Shown here piece after piece: positions 7,974-18,454 of a stretch of 64,000 nt of DNA. Position 1 is the stretch's first letter. Every line of letters begins with the position of its first letter. Origin of the DNA: Micromonospora cathayae (GTDB lineage: Bacteria; Actinomycetota; Actinomycetes; Mycobacteriales; Micromonosporaceae); contig NZ_CP118615.1 of assembly GCF_028993575.1 (NCBI RefSeq), positions 4,617,001 through 4,681,000 of the forward strand, written 5' to 3'. The notes under the pieces are model-generated. The model did no database searches. It saw only the letters and a program-made list of their open reading frames with translations, and was not told where the DNA came from. The translations under genes and the position numbers were made by a program.

Positions 7974-10091
7974 ATGCACAACCCGATCAGGCGCGGCGGA
8001 CCGGGGCGTACCCGGTGGTCGGGCCCGACCAGACGTCGCTGGGCGGCGCTCGCGGCGAGCCTGCTGTTCGCCACCGGCGCCCTCGCCGGGGTCGTCGACC
8101 CGCCGGGCGTCCGCGCGGCCGCCGTCGACCCGGTGGCGGTGACCGTGAACGCGCGGGCCGGGATGGCCACCGTGCCGGACACCGCGCTCGGCGTCAACCA
8201 GGCCATCTGGGACGGCAACCTGGGCACCGACGAGACGTCGGACCTGCTGCGCGCCGCCGGCGTGCGGATGCTGCGCTACCCCGGCGGCTCGTACGCCGAC
8301 ATCTACCACTGGGAGACGCACACCGCGCCCGGCGGGTACGTCGCCCCGAACACCGACTTCGACACCTTCATGGCCGGGGCCAGGCGGGTCGGCGCCCAGC
8401 CGATGATCATCGCCAACTACGGCACCGGCACCCCGGAGGAGGCCGCCGGCTGGGTGCGGTACGCCAACGTGACCAAGGGGTACGGCGCGAAGTACTGGAC
8501 CGTCGGCAACGAGAACTACGGCAACGGCCACTACGGGTCCGGCTGGGAGGCCGACGAGCACCCGGACAAGAGCGCGACCTACTACGCGAACCTGGTGGTG
8601 CGGTACGCCGACGCGATGAAGGCGGTCGACCCGACCATCAAGGTCGGCGCGGTGCTGACCATGCCGGGGAACTGGCCGGACGGCATCACCGCCGGCAGCG
8701 ACCCGGGTCCGTGGAACCAGGCCGTCCTCGCCATCGCCGGACCGAAGATCGACTTTGTGGACGTGCACTGGTACCCGGGTGGCACCGCCGCGCAGTCCCT
8801 GGAACGCACCGACCACCTCGTCGACGCGGTGCACCTGCTGCGCCAGCAGATCACCCGGTACGCCGGACCGGGCGCGGAGCGGATCGGCATCAGCCTCACC
8901 GAACTGAACGTGGAGGCGGGGCGGACCACCCAGCCGGGCGCGCTGTTCCTGGCCGACGCCTACAGCGAGCTGCTGGCGAACGGGGTCTTCACGGTTCAGT
9001 GGTGGAACGTGCACAACGGCATCGGCACGGTCTCCACGGTGGCCGGGCACACCGACTACGGCGACTACGGGCTGCTCTCCAGCGGCACCTGTACCGCGGA
9101 CGGCTCGGTCTGCGAGCCGCCGCTGAACACGCCGTTCGCGCCGTACCACGCCTTGTCGATGATGAACCTGTTCACCACCGGCGGCGACCGGTTCGTCCGG
9201 GCCGGCACCGACCAGCCGCTGGTCGCCGCGCACGCGGTCCGCCGGAGCAACGGCGACCTGGCGGTGCTGCTGGTGAACAAGGACCCGGACACCGCGTACC
9301 CGGTCACCATCGACTACGCCGGGTTCGCCCCGGCCGCCGGTTCGCCCACCGTGTACACCCACACCAACGGCGCGACCGCGATCACCACCGACCGGGCCGG
9401 CAGCGCCACCAGCCGCACCCTGCCGCCGTACTCGCTGACCACGCTGGTGCTGCGCCCGGCCGGCGCGGAGACCGGGCGGCCCGGCGCGCCGGGGCAGCCC
9501 ACGGCCGGTGCGGTCACCGACCGGAGCGCGACGGTCTCCTGGCCGGCGGCCACCCCGGGCGCCGCGCCGATCGCCAAGTACGAGGTGTACCGGCAGAACG
9601 GGGCGGTCAGCGAGCAGCTCGGCGAGACCACCGGCACCCGGTTCACCGTCGACAACCTGGTGCCGGGCAGCCGGTACACGGTCAACGTGCTGGCCCGGGA
9701 CACCGCCGGTCGGCTCTCCTGGTCCTCGCCGCCGCTGACCTTCGTCACCGGCAGTCCGGCGACCAGTACCTGCGCGGTCCGGTTCACCACCAGCGGTGAC
9801 TGGGGCAACGGCTACATCGGTGGCGTGGAGGTCGTCAACACCGGCCCGGCCGCCATCGACGGCTGGACGCTGACCTGGACCTGGCCGACCACCTGGCAGC
9901 AGGTGAGCAGCGGCTGGAGTGCCGACTGGGCACAGGTCGGCCGGACCGTCCGGGTCACCGGCACCGCCGACAACCGTCGGCTCGCCGCGGCCGGCGGGAC
10001 GGTGAGCGCCGGTTTCGTCGGCGCGTACAGCGGCCCGAACGTCCTGCCCGGCGTGTTCGCCCTCAACGGGGTTCCCTGCACCACCCGCTGA
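7974..10091 (+). CDS. Secreted clan GH-A glycosidase with FnIII and CBM2 (arabinofuranosidase-like)
   Basis: Secreted modular enzyme, 705 residues. A long signal peptide ends near residue 49. The catalytic TIM barrel (55-490) shows RYPGGSYADIYHWE (101-114), a GNENYG motif with probable acid/base Glu180, and SLTELNVE with probable nucleophile Glu310. These are clan GH-A signatures nearest GH51/GH39-type alpha-L-arabinofuranosidases. A fibronectin type III domain follows (about 502-594), then a cellulose-binding CBM2 (about 597-705), which would fix it to plant cell wall. AAGGAAG lies seven bases before the ATG. It stands alone, without a lac-like operator in front. The exact GH family and substrate are uncertain. 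Confidence 0.78.
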   Translation: MHNPIRRGGPGRTRWSGPTRRRWAALAASLLFATGALAGVVDPPGVRAAAVDPVAVTVNARAGMATVPDTALGVNQAIWDGNLGTDETSDLLRAAGVRMLRYPGGSYADIYHWETHTAPGGYVAPNTDFDTFMAGARRVGAQPMIIANYGTGTPEEAAGWVRYANVTKGYGAKYWTVGNENYGNGHYGSGWEADEHPDKSATYYANLVVRYADAMKAVDPTIKVGAVLTMPGNWPDGITAGSDPGPWNQAVLAIAGPKIDFVDVHWYPGGTAAQSLERTDHLVDAVHLLRQQITRYAGPGAERIGISLTELNVEAGRTTQPGALFLADAYSELLANGVFTVQWWNVHNGIGTVSTVAGHTDYGDYGLLSSGTCTADGSVCEPPLNTPFAPYHALSMMNLFTTGGDRFVRAGTDQPLVAAHAVRRSNGDLAVLLVNKDPDTAYPVTIDYAGFAPAAGSPTVYTHTNGATAITTDRAGSATSRTLPPYSLTTLVLRPAGAETGRPGAPGQPTAGAVTDRSATVSWPAATPGAAPIAKYEVYRQNGAVSEQLGETTGTRFTVDNLVPGSRYTVNVLARDTAGRLSWSSPPLTFVTGSPATSTCAVRFTTSGDWGNGYIGGVEVVNTGPAAIDGWTLTWTWPTTWQQVSSGWSADWAQVGRTVRVTGTADNRRLAAAGGTVSAGFVGAYSGPNVLPGVFALNGVPCTTR

Positions 10092-10197
10092 CCGGCTTCC
10101 GGTGGGCCGGCTCCGGTCGGCCCACCGGATGACCGTCGACGCCGCACCGGGTCCCCCTTGAACGTCGCGAAACAATCTGGCAACCTCAATCCTGTCG

Positions 10198-10213
10198 ATG
10201 TTAGCGTTCTCGT
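10198..10213. promoter_or_regulatory. Degenerate lac-like operator (half-site)
   Basis: ATGTTAGCGTTCTCGT: the left half matches the 16-bp family described at 24630, the right half does not. Possible auxiliary site for the xylanase gene. Confidence 0.3.
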
Positions 10214-10253
10214 AATCTCGCCTCGGCCAGGGGCAACTGGCTGCGAGTTGGTC

Positions 10254-11945
<1,692 letters not shown>

Positions 11946-11969
11946 CGGGTCACCCGTAGACCAGCATCC

Positions 11970-12008
11970 AACCGCCCCGGTAAACATATTATGTCTGCCG
12001 GGGCGGTT
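11970..12008 (+). terminator. Terminator of the xylanase gene
   Basis: A perfect 11-bp stem AACCGCCCCGG/CCGGGGCGGTT with a 17-base loop, 25 bases after the stop. The loop contains the palindrome ACATATTATGT (11984-11994), which resembles the fucose operator arms. Confidence 0.75.
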
Positions 12009-12066
12009 CGCTGTATCTGTGCCGAACCCTTCGGCATCGTGGCTGCTCTCCGCCCGACGATGCGCA

Positions 12067-12102
12067 TTGACGCTCGTGGTTGCCCTGCTTAACATCAGAT
12101 GT
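12067..12102 (+). promoter_or_regulatory. Promoter plus ACATCAGATGT operator of the fucosidase gene
   Basis: TTGACG (12067-12072), a 17-base spacer and TAACAT (12090-12095) form a candidate promoter. The perfect palindrome ACATCAGATGT (12092-12102) overlaps its -10. The same 11-mer type recurs at 14588 and 21608. Binding by the GntR protein encoded at 20809 would block polymerase. Confidence 0.7.
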
Positions 12103-12152
12103 CTGAGGCTCCATGGCTCCACCACCACCGCTCATCTGGAGGCATCACCGCC

Positions 12153-14423
12153 ATGTCCCGGTCCCCGTTCAGCCGCCGTTCCTTCCTCAGCGTCCTCGGC
12201 GCCACCGGCGTCGTGACAGCCGTCGGCGTCAACAACCTGATGCGTGGCCTACCCGCCCACGCCGCGATCCCCGGCCCGACGAACTACACCGCCACCTGGT
12301 CGTCGGTCGGCCAGCACCCGGCCGCACCCGAGTGGTTCCAGGACGCCAAGTTCGGCATCTACTACCACTGGGGAGTGTTCAGCGTCCCGGCCTTCGCCAA
12401 CGAGTGGTACCCGCGCAACATGTACAACCCCGGTTCCTACGAGAACAACCACCACCGCAACACGTACGGCGACCCGTCGGTCTGGCCGTACCACAACTTC
12501 ATCAACGGGGCGAACGACAGGTCCGGCAGGTTCGTGCAGTTCGCGCCGAAGCTCAAGTCCGCCGGCGGCAACTTCGACCCGAACGAGTGGGCGCAGCTCT
12601 TCGTCGACGCCGGCGCGAAGTTCGCCGGGCCGGTGGCCGAGCACCACGACGGCTTCTCGATGTGGGACAGCCGGGTCAACGAGTGGAACTCGGTCGCCAA
12701 GGGGCCCCGGCTCAACCTGCTCAGGCTGCACACCGACGCGATCCGCGCCCGGGGCCTCAAGGTCATGGTGGCGATGCACCACGCGTTCAACTTCACCGGC
12801 TTCTACCAGTGGGCGCCGCAGCAGTCCGACCCGAGCCTGCGCAAGCTCTACGGCCAGTTGTCCACCGCCGAGGAGCACCAGCTCTGGTACGACAAGCTCA
12901 AGGAGGTCATCGACCAGTCGCAGCCCGACATCCTGTGGCAGGACTTCGACCTGCGCCGGATCGACGAGGCGCAGCGGACCAGGTTCCTGGCCTACTACTA
13001 CAACCAGGCCGTCGCGTGGGACAAGGAGGTCGTCGCCACCTACAAGGACGGCCTCGAGAACGGCGGCGCCGTCTTCGACTACGAGCGTGGCGGCCCGGCG
13101 GACCTGCGCAACCCGTACTGGCTCACCGACGACAGCATCAGCAGTTCGAGCTGGTCCTACACCACCGGACTCGGGTACTACACGCTCAACCAGATGCTGC
13201 ACTCGCTGATCGACCGGGTCAGCAAGAACGGCAACATGGTGCTCAACATCGCGCCGATGGCCGACGGCACCATCCCGTCCGGGCAGCGCACCATCCTGCT
13301 GGGCATGGGTGACTACCTGCGCCGCTTCGGCGAGTCCATCTACGCCACCCGGGCCTGGGTCGACTACGGCGAGGGGCCGACCCAGATGGGCGGTGGGTCG
13401 TTCGTCGAGCCCCGGGCCGGTACGCCGCAGGACATCCGCTTCACCCGCAGCAAGGACAACCGGGTCCTGTACGCCACCGTCCTCGGCTGGCCGGGCAGCT
13501 CGGTCACCATCACCACGCTGGCCGGGGGCCGGATCAACCTGAGCACCCTCACCTCGGTGCAGCTGCTCGGCTCCACCGCCGGCACGTACCTCGACCTGCC
13601 GACCCGGACCCAGGACGGCAGCGGCTTCCGGATCACCCTGCCGTCGAGCAACCCGCCGTTCAGCGCCCCGGCGTACGTGGTCAAGCTGACCTTCTCGGGG
13701 CAGATCCCGGCCCTCGGTGGCAGCGACCCGGGTCCGTCGGCCAGCACCGTGACGGTGCACGCCGACACGAACTACGCCGGTGCCCGGGCCACCGTGGCCG
13801 TGGGCAGCCACACCGCCGCGCAGTTGCAGGCGGCCGGCATCGGACTGCGGACCATCTCCTCCATCCGGGTCGCCGCCGGGTACCAGGCCGTGGGGTACGC
13901 CAACGACAACGTCAGCGGCACCAGCTGGACGTTCACCGCGGACAACGCCGACCTGCGCAACACCGGCAACAACGACGCCATCGCCTCGCTGCGGGTGACG
14001 TTCAACCCGAGCCGGCACGTGCGGATCGTCAACGTGACCAACGGGCTCGCGCTGGACAGCGGCGGCAACGTCAGCGCCGGGTCGGCGCTCAAGCAGTGGA
14101 GCTGGGATGGCAACAGCAACCTCCAGTGGCTGATCGTCGACCTGGGCAGCGGCTACTACCGCATCGTGAACCGGACCAACGGCATGGTGATCGACGGGTA
14201 CGGGCAGACCGCGGCCGGCGCGGTCGCCCAGCAGGCGGCCTGGAACGGCGGCAACTCGCAGCAGTGGCAGATCACCGACCAGGGCAGCGGCCGGTACCGG
14301 ATCGCCAACCGGGCCACCGGGCTGGTGCTCGACGGTGGCGGCCAGGTCGCCTCCGGCTCGCAGGTCAAGCAGTGGACCTGGAACGGCAGCACCAACCTGC
14401 TCTGGACGGTGGTGGCTGTCTGA
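12153..14423 (+). CDS. Secreted GH29 alpha-L-fucosidase with crystallin-like domain and CBM13
   Basis: Releases L-fucose from glycans outside the cell; 756 residues. A Tat signal (SRRSFLSVLG) starts at the ATG at 12153, with GGAGG upstream; the longer frame from 12099 would bury the signal. The GH29 barrel shows FGIYYHWGVFSVPAFANEWY (67-86), a family hallmark, and Asp264 in LWQDFDLRR is the expected nucleophile. A beta/gamma-crystallin-like segment (about 528-620, DTNYAGARATVAVG) and a CBM13 (about 625-756) follow. It sits just ahead of the fucose transporter genes and carries the same operator, tying polymer hydrolysis to fucose uptake. Confidence 0.92.
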   Translation: MSRSPFSRRSFLSVLGATGVVTAVGVNNLMRGLPAHAAIPGPTNYTATWSSVGQHPAAPEWFQDAKFGIYYHWGVFSVPAFANEWYPRNMYNPGSYENNHHRNTYGDPSVWPYHNFINGANDRSGRFVQFAPKLKSAGGNFDPNEWAQLFVDAGAKFAGPVAEHHDGFSMWDSRVNEWNSVAKGPRLNLLRLHTDAIRARGLKVMVAMHHAFNFTGFYQWAPQQSDPSLRKLYGQLSTAEEHQLWYDKLKEVIDQSQPDILWQDFDLRRIDEAQRTRFLAYYYNQAVAWDKEVVATYKDGLENGGAVFDYERGGPADLRNPYWLTDDSISSSSWSYTTGLGYYTLNQMLHSLIDRVSKNGNMVLNIAPMADGTIPSGQRTILLGMGDYLRRFGESIYATRAWVDYGEGPTQMGGGSFVEPRAGTPQDIRFTRSKDNRVLYATVLGWPGSSVTITTLAGGRINLSTLTSVQLLGSTAGTYLDLPTRTQDGSGFRITLPSSNPPFSAPAYVVKLTFSGQIPALGGSDPGPSASTVTVHADTNYAGARATVAVGSHTAAQLQAAGIGLRTISSIRVAAGYQAVGYANDNVSGTSWTFTADNADLRNTGNNDAIASLRVTFNPSRHVRIVNVTNGLALDSGGNVSAGSALKQWSWDGNSNLQWLIVDLGSGYYRIVNRTNGMVIDGYGQTAAGAVAQQAAWNGGNSQQWQITDQGSGRYRIANRATGLVLDGGGQVASGSQVKQWTWNGSTNLLWTVVAV

Positions 14424-14441
14424 CCGATGACGTGCCGCCGC

Positions 14442-14477
14442 CCGTGCCCCGCCCGGACACCCTCGGGTGGGGCACGG
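14442..14477 (+). terminator. Terminator of the fucosidase gene
   Basis: Stem CCGTGCCCCGCCCG/CGGGTGGGGCACGG with one G-T pair and an 8-base loop, 18 bases after the stop. Confidence 0.65.
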
Positions 14478-14556
14478 ACATGCGCCGTCATGTCAGACGT
14501 TTGCCGCCGGCTCGGCGGCGAGGGTGGGGCGCTTGATCGGCTTTCCACTGGGGATC

Positions 14557-14598
14557 TAGACACTGCTGGATGCCTGCTCTATAAAAGACATCTGATGT
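14557..14598 (+). promoter_or_regulatory. Promoter plus ACATCTGATGT operator of the fucose transport operon
   Basis: TAGACA (14557-14562), a 17-base spacer and TATAAA (14580-14585) form a near-consensus housekeeping promoter. The palindrome ACATCTGATGT (14588-14598) follows directly, over the expected transcription start. The layout matches that at 21578-21618. Confidence 0.75.
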
Positions 14599-14662
14599 AT
14601 CCCGTCCCTGTGGGCGACCTGCGCGTCGTCCAGTCCACCACCACCACCACGAAGGGACAGCG

Positions 14663-15724
14663 GTGAACCGGAAAGCTCTGCTGAGCCTGACCCTGACCAC
14701 CATGCTCGGTGCGGCCCTGACCGCAGCGGGCTGCGGAAACGAGGCCGCACCCGGCGGCGACAGCGGCACCCCGCTCGTCGGCGTCGACTATCCACGTTCG
14801 GACACCGACTTCTGGAACTCCTACATCAGGTACGTGCCCCGGTACGCGACGGAGTCGGGTGTCGAGCTCAAGACGACCAACTCGCAGAACGACATCGCCA
14901 ACCTGATCTCGAACGCCCAGACCTTCATCAGCCAGGGCGTCAAGGGCGTCGTGATGGCCCCGCAGGACACCGCGGCCATCGCCCCGACCCTCCAGCAGCT
15001 GGCGGACAAGGACATCCCGGTCGTCACCATCGACACCCGGCCGGACAGCGGCAGGGTCTTCATGGTGGTGCGGGCCGACAACCGCGCCTACGGCACCAAG
15101 GCCTGCCAGTTCCTCGGCACGAAGCTCGGCGGCAAGGGCAAGGTCGTCATGCTCCAGGGTGGTCTCGACTCGATCAACGGACGGGACCGCACCGAGGCGT
15201 TCAACGAGTGCATGAAGAAGGACTTCCCAGGCATCACCGTCTTCGGTGAGGCCACCGACTGGAAGAGCGACGTCGCGGCGCAGAAACTGCAGACCCGCCT
15301 CGCGTCGGACCCCGAGGTCAAGGGGATCTACATGCAGTCCTCCTTCGCGCTGTCGGGCACCCTCCAGATCCTGAAGCAGAAGGGCCTCCAGGTCCCGCCG
15401 ACCGATCCGAGGCACGTCTTCATCGTCTCCAACGACGGCATTCCGGAGGAGCTCAAGAACATCAAGGACGGCCTGATCGACGCCACCGTCAGCCAGCCGG
15501 CCGACCTGTACGCCAAGTACGGGCTCTTCTACGCGAAGGCGGCGATCGACGGCACGACCTTCCAGCCCGGCCCGACCGACCACGACAGCACCATCATCCA
15601 GGTCCGCGACGGCCTGCTGGAGGACCAGCTCGCCGCGCCGCTGGTAACCCTGGACGGTGCGACCATCGGCGGCGAGCCGACCCTGAAGTACGACGACGCC
15701 TCGCTGTGGGGCAACGCCGGATGA
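14663..15724 (+). CDS. Sugar-binding lipoprotein of CUT2 ABC transporter (probably L-fucose)
   Basis: Extracytoplasmic receptor, 353 residues, with lipobox TAAGC and a type 1 periplasmic-binding fold like RbsB/RhaS (DYPRSDTDFWNSY start; CVTIDTRPDSGR-like hinge near 115-125). The start is GTG at 14663 with GAAGGGAC upstream. Its stop overlaps the ATPase start (ATGA), so receptor, ATPase (15721) and permease (17255) are one coupled unit. L-fucose as ligand is inferred: the promoter shares its operator with the fucosidase and fucose-oxidation genes, and fuconate dehydratase follows. A related 6-deoxy sugar is possible. Confidence 0.85.
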   Translation: MNRKALLSLTLTTMLGAALTAAGCGNEAAPGGDSGTPLVGVDYPRSDTDFWNSYIRYVPRYATESGVELKTTNSQNDIANLISNAQTFISQGVKGVVMAPQDTAAIAPTLQQLADKDIPVVTIDTRPDSGRVFMVVRADNRAYGTKACQFLGTKLGGKGKVVMLQGGLDSINGRDRTEAFNECMKKDFPGITVFGEATDWKSDVAAQKLQTRLASDPEVKGIYMQSSFALSGTLQILKQKGLQVPPTDPRHVFIVSNDGIPEELKNIKDGLIDATVSQPADLYAKYGLFYAKAAIDGTTFQPGPTDHDSTIIQVRDGLLEDQLAAPLVTLDGATIGGEPTLKYDDASLWGNAG

Positions 15725-17262
15725 GTGTGGCCCCACCCGGCACGACCGACGGGCCGGACGACGCCGACCGGCCCGTCGTCGAGGCCGTGGACATCACCAA
15801 ACGCTTCGGTTCCACGCTGGCCCTCGACGGGGCGGGCATCATGGTGCGACGCGGCGAGACCCATGCCCTGGTCGGGCGCAACGGTGCCGGCAAGTCCACC
15901 CTGGTCAGCATCCTCACCGGACTCCAGGAGGCCGACGGCGGCTCGGTCGCCTTCGACGGCCGGCCGGCACCGGCACTCGGCGACCGGGACGCCTGGCGGC
16001 AGCGGGTGGCCTGCGTCTACCAGAAGTCGACCATCATCCCCACGTTGACCGTGGCGGAGAACCTCTTCCTCAACCGGCATGCCCGCGGCCCCGGCCGTCT
16101 GATCAGGTGGCACGCGGTACGTCGGCAGGCAGCGGAGCTGCTCGCCGCCTGGTCGGTCGACGTCGACGTACGCCAACCGGCCGCGACGCTCTCGGTGGAG
16201 CAGCGGCAGTTCGTCGAGATCGCCCGGGCGCTCTCCTTCGGCGCGCGTTTCATCATCCTCGACGAGCCGACCGCCCAGCTCGACGCCGCCGGGATCAGCC
16301 GGCTCTTCACCCGGATCCGGGACCTGCGGGCCCAGGGCGTGACGTTCCTGTTCATCAGCCACCACCTGCAGGAGATCTACGAGATCTGCGACCGGGTGAC
16401 GGTGTTCCGGGACGCCCGGCACATCGTCACCGCCCCGGTGGCCGAACTCAGCCGGTCGGCGCTGGTCGGCGCGATGACCGGCGAGGACGTCAGCCTGCCC
16501 GAGAACGTCCGCCGTCCCGCGCTGACGGGGCAGCCGGTGCTGCTGTCGGTACGGGACCTGGTGACCCGCTCCGGCGCCGAGTTCTCCCTCCAGGCGCGGG
16601 CCGGCGAGGTCGTCGGTATCGCGGGCGGCGGCGGCAGCGGCAAGGTGGAGGTGGCCGAGGCGATCGTCGGCCTGGCCCGTCCGGTCGCCGGCACCGTCAC
16701 CCTCGACGGTCGGGTACTGCGTCCGGGTAACGTGCCCGACGCCCTCGACGCCGGGGTCGGCTTGGTGCCCCAGGACCGGCACCGGGAGGGCCTGGTGCCA
16801 GGGCTGTCCATCGCGGAGAACGTCACGATGACCGTGCCGCACCGCGTCGGTCGGCACGGACTCATCTCGCCGGGCCGGCGTGACGCGCTGACCCGGCGGA
16901 CCATCGCCGGTCTCGCCATCAAGGCGTCCGGCCCGCACGTGCCGGCCGCCGACCTGTCCGGAGGCAACCAGCAGAAGGTGGTGATGGGTCGCGCCCTGGC
17001 CAACGACCCGAAGCTGCTGGTCCTCATCACGCCGACCGCCGGGGTCGACGTGCGTTCCAAGCAGACCCTGCTCGGGGTCGTCGACGACGTGTGCAGCCAG
17101 GGCACCGCCGTGCTCGTCGTCTCCGACGAACTCGACGACCTGCGTATCTGCGACCGGGTCCTGGTGATGTTCCAGGGGCGGGTGGTCCGCGAGGTGGCCC
17201 ACGGCTGGAGCGACAACGATCTGGTAGCCGCCATGGAAGGGGTCGATCTCGACCATGTCTGA
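15721..17262 (+). CDS. Duplicated ABC ATPase of CUT2 sugar transporter
   Basis: RbsA/MglA-type protein of 513 residues with two nucleotide-binding domains. NBD1 is standard: Walker A GRNGAGKST (52-60), signature-like LSVEQRQ (157-163) and Walker B IILDEPT (178-184). NBD2 has Walker A-like GGGGSGKVE (302-310) and a good signature LSGGNQQ (412-418), but its Walker B reads LLVLITPTAGVD (432-443), so the usual Asp-Glu pair is Ile-Thr. NBD2 is therefore probably unable to hydrolyse ATP. The start is the ATG at 15721, overlapping the receptor stop. It energises the permease at 17255. Confidence 0.92.
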   Translation: MSVAPPGTTDGPDDADRPVVEAVDITKRFGSTLALDGAGIMVRRGETHALVGRNGAGKSTLVSILTGLQEADGGSVAFDGRPAPALGDRDAWRQRVACVYQKSTIIPTLTVAENLFLNRHARGPGRLIRWHAVRRQAAELLAAWSVDVDVRQPAATLSVEQRQFVEIARALSFGARFIILDEPTAQLDAAGISRLFTRIRDLRAQGVTFLFISHHLQEIYEICDRVTVFRDARHIVTAPVAELSRSALVGAMTGEDVSLPENVRRPALTGQPVLLSVRDLVTRSGAEFSLQARAGEVVGIAGGGGSGKVEVAEAIVGLARPVAGTVTLDGRVLRPGNVPDALDAGVGLVPQDRHREGLVPGLSIAENVTMTVPHRVGRHGLISPGRRDALTRRTIAGLAIKASGPHVPAADLSGGNQQKVVMGRALANDPKLLVLITPTAGVDVRSKQTLLGVVDDVCSQGTAVLVVSDELDDLRICDRVLVMFQGRVVREVAHGWSDNDLVAAMEGVDLDHV

Positions 17263-18292
17263 CACACTCTCCCCAACCGCCGCTTCGGCGGCCACGACAC
17301 CGCCGTCGTCGCCACCACCGAGGAAGCTGGTCGTGGCGCGCCTGCGTGACCTGGCACTGGTGCCGGCGATCGTCGCGGTGGCGATCGTCGGGGCGATCGT
17401 CAACCCGGTCTTCCTCAGCTCCGACAACATCATCAACGTGCTGCAGAGCATGTCGGAGATCTCCATCGTGGTGCTCGCCGAGACCATCGTGTTGATCACC
17501 GGCAAGATGGACCTGTCGTTGGAGTCCGTCTTCGGGCTCGCGCCCGGGATCGCGGCCTGGTTGATCATCGATCCGGCGCTCACCCACGGGCTCGGCTTGA
17601 ACGCGCTCCCGGACGCCCTGGCGATTCCGCTGGTGCTCCTGGTGGGTGCGCTCGTCGGGGCCTTCAACGGGCTGCTCATCGTGCGGTTCGGCCTCAACGG
17701 GTTCATCGTCACGCTGGGCATGCTCATCGTGCTACGCGGTCTGCTCACCGGTATCTCGGGCGGCAAGACGTTCTTCGCCCTGCCGGAGTCGATGACCTAC
17801 CTGGGCTCGGCCTCCTGGGTGGGCGTGCCGGCGTCCATCTGGGTGTCGCTGCTGCTGTTCGCGGTGGGCATCGTGGTGCTCGGCTTCACCCGCCCCGGCC
17901 GGGCCCTCTACGCCATCGGCGGCAACGTCGACGCGGCCCGGGCCGCGGGGATCCGGACCGACCGGATCCTGTGGACCAGTCTCGTCGTGGCCGGCATGCT
18001 CGCCGCGCTGGCCGGGCTGCTGATGAGCGGTCGGCTCGCGGCGGTACCGGCCGCTCAGGGCGACGGCGCCATCTTCCAGGTCTTCGCGGCGGCGGTCATC
18101 GGTGGGGTCAGCCTCAACGGGGGCAAGGGGAGCGTCTTCGGCGCCTTCACCGGCGTCCTCCTGCTTTTCATGATCATCAACGTGTTGACGCTGGCCGGGG
18201 TGCCCGCCCAGTGGACCAACTTCCTCAACGGCGCGGTCATCCTGGTGGCCCTGGTGGTCTCCCGCATCACCGGCGGCAAGGCGCAGACATGA
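17255..18292 (+). CDS. CUT2 sugar ABC permease (probably L-fucose)
   Basis: Membrane channel subunit of the RbsC type, 345 residues with 8-10 predicted helices. It has the family features SLNGGKGSVFGAF and NGFIVTLGMLIVLRG. The start overlaps the ATPase gene by eight bases. An N-terminal Ser/Pro/Thr-rich tail of about 25 residues precedes the first helix. A homodimer with the product of 15721 would carry sugar delivered by the lipoprotein at 14663. Confidence 0.92.
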   Translation: MSDTLSPTAASAATTPPSSPPPRKLVVARLRDLALVPAIVAVAIVGAIVNPVFLSSDNIINVLQSMSEISIVVLAETIVLITGKMDLSLESVFGLAPGIAAWLIIDPALTHGLGLNALPDALAIPLVLLVGALVGAFNGLLIVRFGLNGFIVTLGMLIVLRGLLTGISGGKTFFALPESMTYLGSASWVGVPASIWVSLLLFAVGIVVLGFTRPGRALYAIGGNVDAARAAGIRTDRILWTSLVVAGMLAALAGLLMSGRLAAVPAAQGDGAIFQVFAAAVIGGVSLNGGKGSVFGAFTGVLLLFMIINVLTLAGVPAQWTNFLNGAVILVALVVSRITGGKAQT

Positions 18293-18359
18293 CGCGGACC
18301 GACCGGGGCGGCCGACCGTCCGCCCCGGCCGTCGCCCGCCGTGACCCCCTCCATCCCAC

Positions 18360-18378
18360 GCCGCCCGGTCCGGGCGGC
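18360..18378. terminator. Short hairpin between permease and fuconate dehydratase
   Basis: GCCGCCCGG/CCGGGCGGC with a one-base loop, in the 162-base gap 18293-18454. It may attenuate readthrough or separate two transcripts. Confidence 0.35.
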
Positions 18379-18454
18379 ACCGATCCCGCCGTCGCCCACC
18401 CGCGACGATCCGCCGGCCCCGGCCGGCGGTGCGGATGACCCTTGAGGAGCACCG

